DNA of 23,749 bases, taken from the NCBI GenBank assembly GCA_004151065.3, contig NWUY0300004642.1, positions 44,604 to 68,352 of the forward strand, given 5' to 3'. The number at the start of each line of letters is the position of its first letter. Positions within the stretch are counted from its first letter, which is position 1. The translations under genes and the position numbers were made by a program. Below, in pieces: positions 19,641-23,749 of the stretch. Below the pieces are notes generated by a model that searched no databases, was not told the DNA's origin, and saw only the letters and a list, made by a program, of their open reading frames with translations. This DNA comes from Larix sibirica (Eukaryota; Streptophyta; Pinopsida; Pinales; Pinaceae).

Positions 19641-20235
19641 TTCATGTGATGTGGGGTGCATGGTGTATGGGTGAACCTTGGTTGTTCCATGATGACATAT
19701 AAATATGGAGGTGGATTGTTCTTGGGTTTCCAGAGCTTGTTTGGATACTTATGTGGATTTCTTACTTGGAGCATTGGAGACCTTCAAACATCTTGGTGGC
19801 ACTCTTCGTACATGCCACATGGAGGTTGGATGCTTTCTTGTGATTATGCCTTTCTTTGGAGGAAAAGTGCTTGGCATTTTGAAGGAGGTAGTTGAGCCCT
19901 AGATGGCATGGGCACACTTGGATTTATTGCATGGAATATTGTACTTGAATTATGCTAGCTTGGGTTGAGAGAGTGATCAAGAAAGTGGGGTGGAACTAAA
20001 GGAGCACATGGATGAGGAGGAGCATTGGAGTCTTGGAGGCTTGTGGAGAAGTGTTGGTCCGATATCTCACAAAATACTCATACCTTGGAGCCTTACTTGT
20101 TGGACAACATCACCCTAGAGCTTGACATGTGTCTTTTAGTGTGGAGCACTTCACATGTGTCAACCTACATGTTAGAGATAGGATGCTTGTAAGAGTTTAG
20201 GCCCACTTTATATCGTTGGCCTTTCTTACCTCACA

Positions 20236-20243
20236 TATAAATA
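20236..20243 (+). promoter_or_regulatory. TATA box of the plus-strand LTR
   Basis: TATAAATA within TCACATATAAATAAAGGAAGGA. The surrounding phrase TTGGCCTTTCTTACCTCA is shared with the minus-strand block at 17.67 kb. Transcription would start about 30 bases on, near the CATT repeat. Confidence 0.55.
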
Positions 20244-20263
20244 AAGGAAGGAGAGAGTCCTTC

Positions 20264-20282
20264 CATTCATTCATTCATTCAT
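20264..20282. repeat. (CATT)4 microsatellite
   Basis: CATT four times plus CAT, just downstream of the TATA box, so it would fall at the transcript start of the LTR. Confidence 0.9.
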
Positions 20283-21257
20283 CATCTCAAGTTAGAGGAG
20301 TGTATTGCTCTAGCTTCTCTGTATCTCTCTTTATACTCTTCATCATATCATCTTTATTTATCTTGGATCACTAGGGTCCTTAGATAAGTTCAAGGTTTTT
20401 CTAGGGTTTGGTTTCACCCTAAGGATGAAAGAATCAAGGATTGTGATAAACTTTAGAGGAGGTTGATTGAGGAACACAAGATAATGATACATCTTGGACA
20501 CTTGTGGGAGACAAGCGTTGAAGCAAAGGAGGACTTGTTAATGTTGGTATGGCTTATTGTGGATATTTGGTGGTGGCCATGGTTTTCATGGTTTTCCATA
20601 GCTTGGGTTTGGAGAGCTAGTGTTCGTACAAGATTTGTGATAAATTTGTGGTATGTACATGTACTTCATTTATTCTATATATACATATGAAATTTATATA
20701 TATCCAAAGTTGTGTAATTGCATATTTGGTTTTAAGCTTGCATTGTCTTCTTGATTAGGTAATTCCCAAGGCTTGTTGTTCATGTTGATTTGACATAACA
20801 TAGGGTTGAAATAGTTAAGTGATTTAATTTAAGATAAACTAGAAGATAAGAAAGTCGATTTTCAGCTATAAAATTTGTTGTAATAAAGTGATTTTCATAT
20901 ATGTTATATGCTTGGAAAAATGTGTGCCAAGGGATGAAACTTATTGACATATGTTTGCTATCTTTTCTCTTAGGATTCCTAGTATGTTGGGTTGAAGTGA
21001 AGTGAAACATCATCCATTGTTTATTGGTGTAAATTAATATTTAGTGTTATCCCTAAGGCTAAAAGTTCATTGGGAGTAAACCTACGAAACCTCAAATGTG
21101 AGAAGAAATTATTGAATTTGCATTAATTTCCTTAGACTGAATTTCGACATGGTTTCGAAGCTACTTTCACTGAGATTTCTCTCTCGATGAAAATGAAGTT
21201 GGATATTTTAACTAGATTGCATGTGGGTGTGGTTGCTCAACCTATTTACAAGTTGTT

Positions 21258-21270
21258 GGGTGTTATAGCC
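21258..21270 (+). other. Degenerate primer-binding site of the copia-type relic
   Basis: GGGTGTTATAGCC, followed by CAGGTC, against TGGTATCAGAGCC: nine of thirteen match. It lies about 90 bases before the gag relic and just after a possible LTR end, TTTACA. The context makes it more credible than the match alone. Confidence 0.45.
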
Positions 21271-21359
21271 CAGGTCACTTTGGAGAAGTGCTTGGATCCT
21301 TGAAGGGTTATCCTACTTATTTGTTGTTGAATTTTATTTCATGTGTGATTTAGATTTGA

Positions 21360-22030
21360 AAGATCACAACTCTTAGTCTTAGAGAGTGTGATAGGTTGGA
21401 TGCCGCTTCCAATTTCATATCTTGGAAGCTTAGTCTACATATTCTTATGGAGGAAGCTGATATTTGAGAGCATGTTGAGAAAGTGATGGAAACTCTACTA
21501 ATATGAAGTTGTTGGTTTGTCACGTCAAGAAGGAGGCCAAGGAAAAGTAAACCATTCTTGATTTGGTGAAGGATCACTTCATCCCTCACATTCTAGAGAA
21601 GAAGAATGGTAAGGAGATACTTTGGTTGGTTTATTAAAGCACTTGTGTTTCTCAATAGATGATATTGAGGAATACGATTTCTATAATCCACATTAGAAAG
21701 GTAGATATAGTGGTGAGATACCTTACCAAGGTCACATAGTTGAGAGATCAAAGGCTTTCGATAGGGAGGAAGGTGAAGGATAAGGAGTTGATGTCCATTT
21801 GTTTGAATGGACTTGCTCAATCTTGAATGCCTCTTGTTTGAGGTGTTTGTGCTCATGGGACCTTGCCAAATTTTGTGAAGCCTTAGGATAACCTAGTGGA
21901 GGAAGAGATTATGTTGGAAACTTGTTCAATGCAACAAAAGGGAGTAGAAGAAGTCACATTTGTTGGGAGGACAAATAAGGGAAGGAAGAAAGGAGATACA
22001 GAGGGTAAGAAGGAGGAACGCGTGTGGAGT
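21360..22030 (+). pseudogene. Copia-type gag relic
   Basis: Gag of Ty1/copia elements in plants (the UBN2-type gag domain, known family) packages the element RNA. Plus-strand frames give KITTLSLRECDRLDAASNFI then SWKLSLHILMEEADI, a TGA stop at 21465-21467, EHVEKVME; then KKEAKEK, a stop, TILDLVKDHFIPHILEKK (about 21510-21605); later LVEEEIMLETCS and VGRTNKGRKKGD (21896-21990), which precede the zinc knuckle in intact relatives. Several stops and frame changes separate these. No zinc knuckle, protease, integrase or RT follows, so the element is cut off after gag. The assignment rests on the ordered set of motifs; the gag start codon is not preserved. Confidence 0.82.
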
Positions 22031-22467
22031 GGAGATACAAAAGGATTGGGGTCCAATTCCTTCTACATGCCATCAAGTGATGTTATTGATTTGAATGTTG
22101 TTTTGTTTGTTCTTGGGTTGAAGTTTTTTTTTTTGGCTTTAAGATTCTATTGGGAAGAGGGAGTTGATGATTTATAAATTGTCATGGATATTTCACAAGA
22201 ACAATTGTCACAATGGAGTGAATCAGAGAGCAAGGGGTTAAATTCTATTATGTATGGTTGATCTGATGGTTTGAAGCATTGAAAAGCTCAAGAAGGATTT
22301 TTAACATTTTAAAATGTGAGGCAATGGGAAGCATTTTTAGGAAAGTGTCATTAAGGGAAGGTTGAGGAAGTTATGTTGAATAAGTACTTATAATATAGAG
22401 GATGGATGATGATAGGAAAATGAATGGCCTGGTAGTGGATGAGCACATTATTTGTGAATAGGAAATG
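22031..22467. other. Unassigned DNA after the gag relic
   Basis: A T-rich run (about 22124-22135) and no recognisable coding sequence. The copia pol region should follow gag but is missing. Confidence 0.5.
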
Positions 22468-22828
22468 AAGGTGCTTTGGTTTACAATTACAATAATGTAT
22501 TGATAAAGAGAGAAGGATTTTGGGTGTAATACACCATTTTTGAACCCCTAATGTAATGGTGTAAAGTTGATACAATTCTTGTAAAGGAAAATAGTTTCCT
22601 ATTGAGATTCCATTTGGATTTGGAATTTTGGTTTACAATTCCCTCTCTCTTTATCAAGTTTGAAAACAATCAATTCCAAATACAAATGGAATCTCGATAG
22701 GAAACTAACGTCCTTAAACTTTATCAATACAATCCTTCTCTCTTTATCAATACATAATACCTAAACTAATGTCTTGTAAAGGTGTTTTGGAAGTTTAATG
22801 TCTTGTAAAGGTGTTTTGGTTTACAATT
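22468..22828. mobile_element. Nested foldback element, MITE-like
   Basis: Outer arms 22495-22519 and 22731-22755 are perfectly complementary over 25 bp (ATGTATTGATAAAGAGAGAA plus five more). Inner arms 22592-22627 and 22672-22707 are complementary at 34 of 36 positions. The loop holds another copy of TTTGGTTTACAATTCC and CTCTCTCTTTATCAA. A 21-bp direct repeat AAGGTG(C/T)TTTGG... flanks the structure at 22468-22488 and 22808-22828. No transposase is present. The size and foldback shape fit a non-autonomous DNA element, but no known terminal motif was recognised. Confidence 0.65.
22767..22819. repeat. 24-bp perfect direct repeat, offset 29
   Basis: TAATGTCTTGTAAAGGTGTT plus four bases at 22767-22790 is repeated exactly at 22796-22819. 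The second copy overlaps the right flanking repeat of the foldback. Confidence 0.9.
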
Positions 22829-22887
22829 CTAGGAATTTAATAAGTAGATTTTAGATTTTTATTTACTAATTTCTTGACTCAATGCAT

Positions 22888-23072
22888 CTACATTAGAGTT
22901 GAGGATATTAAGAGTCTTTTAACTTCTCTAATGATAGCCTCACTTGATAGCAATATGCCATCCACAAATTGAGCTTGGATAGTGACATTAGAGTTGTTAG
23001 AAGTTTTCAGACTTTTAATCCAACCCATGAACTCCCTCGCCTTAGGCTTTAATCCAACAAATGAAATCCCAA
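22888..23072 (-). pseudogene. Orphan coding-like fragment, unknown protein
   Basis: I do not recognise the family. On the minus strand a 60-codon frame begins right after a splice-acceptor-like sequence, a T-rich tract ending AATTAG at 23073-23078. It reads GISFVGLKPKAREFMGWIKS and then on through VTIQAQFVDGILLSSEAIIR to a TAG at 22888-22890. The composition is balanced and protein-like, unlike the accidental frames nearby. A one-base shift before the stop would carry it on to ALSQEISK and a TAA. There is no start codon context and no second exon was found. It could be chance, or a scrap of a transposon gag or host exon. Confidence 0.25.
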
Positions 23073-23078
23073 CTAATT

Positions 23079-23560
23079 GTTAAATAAATATAAAAATATT
23101 GGATTTAAAGTGAGTTGTTTCCCATGTTAGGATCAAGGAATCATTATTGTTAAAAAGTTCATATGAAAGCTACAATCATTTGATAAACAATGCTAAGTCT
23201 ACTACTGCAAGAGCAAGTGATTGAGAGATGGGGATGGTACTACTTATATATTCAAGAATTTTATTGTTGATGACATTATCCATGGGCATTTCCCTTTGGT
23301 TGTTGTATAAGCAAAATCACTACCTTGGGTTAAGATGACTTGTCCCTTCTTATTCTATTCTTATCTTCTTCCAATTAAATTCTTATATATCGAATTAGTA
23401 ACCCTCTTTTATTAAATAGAAGTTCCCATTCCCTTTCTCCATTGTATATTATCCTATAGTATTTATGTATGTGACGCTCCTCTACCAATAACACTACTAA
23501 ATATTTATTAAGTAGGTTTCATTTTTAAAGTTCAACTTTCTTTTTTTTATAACAAAAATG
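23079..23560. other. Unassigned AT-rich DNA
   Basis: No ORF of note, no repeats of note. A T run (about 23541-23549) lies close to the LINE tail. Confidence 0.5.
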
Positions 23561-23564
23561 GGTA

Positions 23565-23749
23565 ATTTTTATTTTTTTATTTTTATTGATAATAGGAGAA
23601 ACACGGTTGGCATAATGCCAATCAACCATTCTTACAAAGCCAACATGTTTATCAATCAAAGATTTCAGAATCCTGCTGTTACAAGACTCTAGAGGCTGCC
23701 TTCTTACGGGATGGGAGACCAAAGAGGAGGTTCTTCATTCAGAATCAGA
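23565..23749 (-). mobile_element. 3' end of a LINE-type retrotransposon
   Basis: On the minus strand the sequence ends in an A-rich tail (ATAAAAATAAAAAAATAAAAA, about 23565-23587), as in non-LTR elements copied by target-primed reverse transcription. Just before the tail is TTGGCATTATGCCAA (23607-23621), a 7-bp stem-loop; 3' stem-loops recognised by the RT are known in several LINE groups. The preceding DNA (TCTTGTAACAGCAGGATTC and neighbours) has the look of a plant LINE 3' region, but no RT or endonuclease falls inside the window. The 65-codon frame at 23525-23722 is not a recognised protein. Confidence 0.5.

Larger units (their letters stand above)
19641..21250 (+). repeat. Presumed 5' LTR of a plus-strand copia-type relic
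   Basis: The evidence is positional: a promoter at 20236, a degenerate PBS at 21258 and a copia gag relic from 21360. The right end is probably the TTTACA ending at 21250. The left end is not determined; 19641 is only where the sequence character changes. Overlapping frames at 19656-19902 and 20463-20690 are rich in Trp, Cys and Leu, with no domain, and are taken as accidental. Confidence 0.45.

Noticed and set aside
19656-19902. Two overlapping plus-strand frames (79 and 65 codons) as a small membrane protein
   Set aside because: Both are open in different frames over the same GGT/TGG-rich DNA in a presumed LTR. No consistent signal favours either.

Overview
This window looks like nuclear DNA from a seed plant, most likely a gymnosperm (inference). 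It is AT-rich and has no intact gene, no tRNA or rRNA, and no bacterial-type gene arrangement. Almost everything recognisable is decayed retrotransposon: very long LTRs, initiator-tRNA-Met primer-binding sites, polypurine tracts, and Ty3 and copia proteins full of stops and frameshifts. A single N at 15281 marks assembled draft sequence.

Layout. 1-2012: LTR-like non-coding DNA with a 46-bp tandem array (597-975) whose units each encode a small hairpin. 2013-11415: one old Ty3/gypsy element on the minus strand. Its layout is complete (3' LTR 2013-5569, polypurine tract, gag-PR-RT-RNaseH-INT relic 5604-9983, PBS 10096-10110), but the 5' LTR (10113 to about 11415) is cut short. The 3' LTR carries a young 513-bp tandem duplication, several short tandem arrays and a CG/TG alternating tract. 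11416-15131: plus-strand Ty3 debris, with a PBS at 11791, long non-coding stretches, a second hairpin array (14487-14680) and an RT scrap (14935-15131). 15132-16680: patchwork with an N, a 57-bp-offset direct repeat and two polypurine-tract-like junctions. 16700-19011: a probable minus-strand LTR-like block with its own promoter and tandem motifs. 19640-22030: a plus-strand copia-type relic with LTR promoter, degenerate PBS and gag pseudogene. 22468-22828: a nested foldback element. 23565-23749: the 3' end of a LINE on the minus strand.

The parts do not form a working gene system. They record successive insertions and decay. The Ty3 element has lost visible ligands or catalytic residues in its zinc knuckle, protease, RT and integrase, so it is not autonomous. 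The most unusual signals are the two tandem arrays in which the unit ends stay complementary although the bases change, which suggests constraint or copying at the level of secondary structure.
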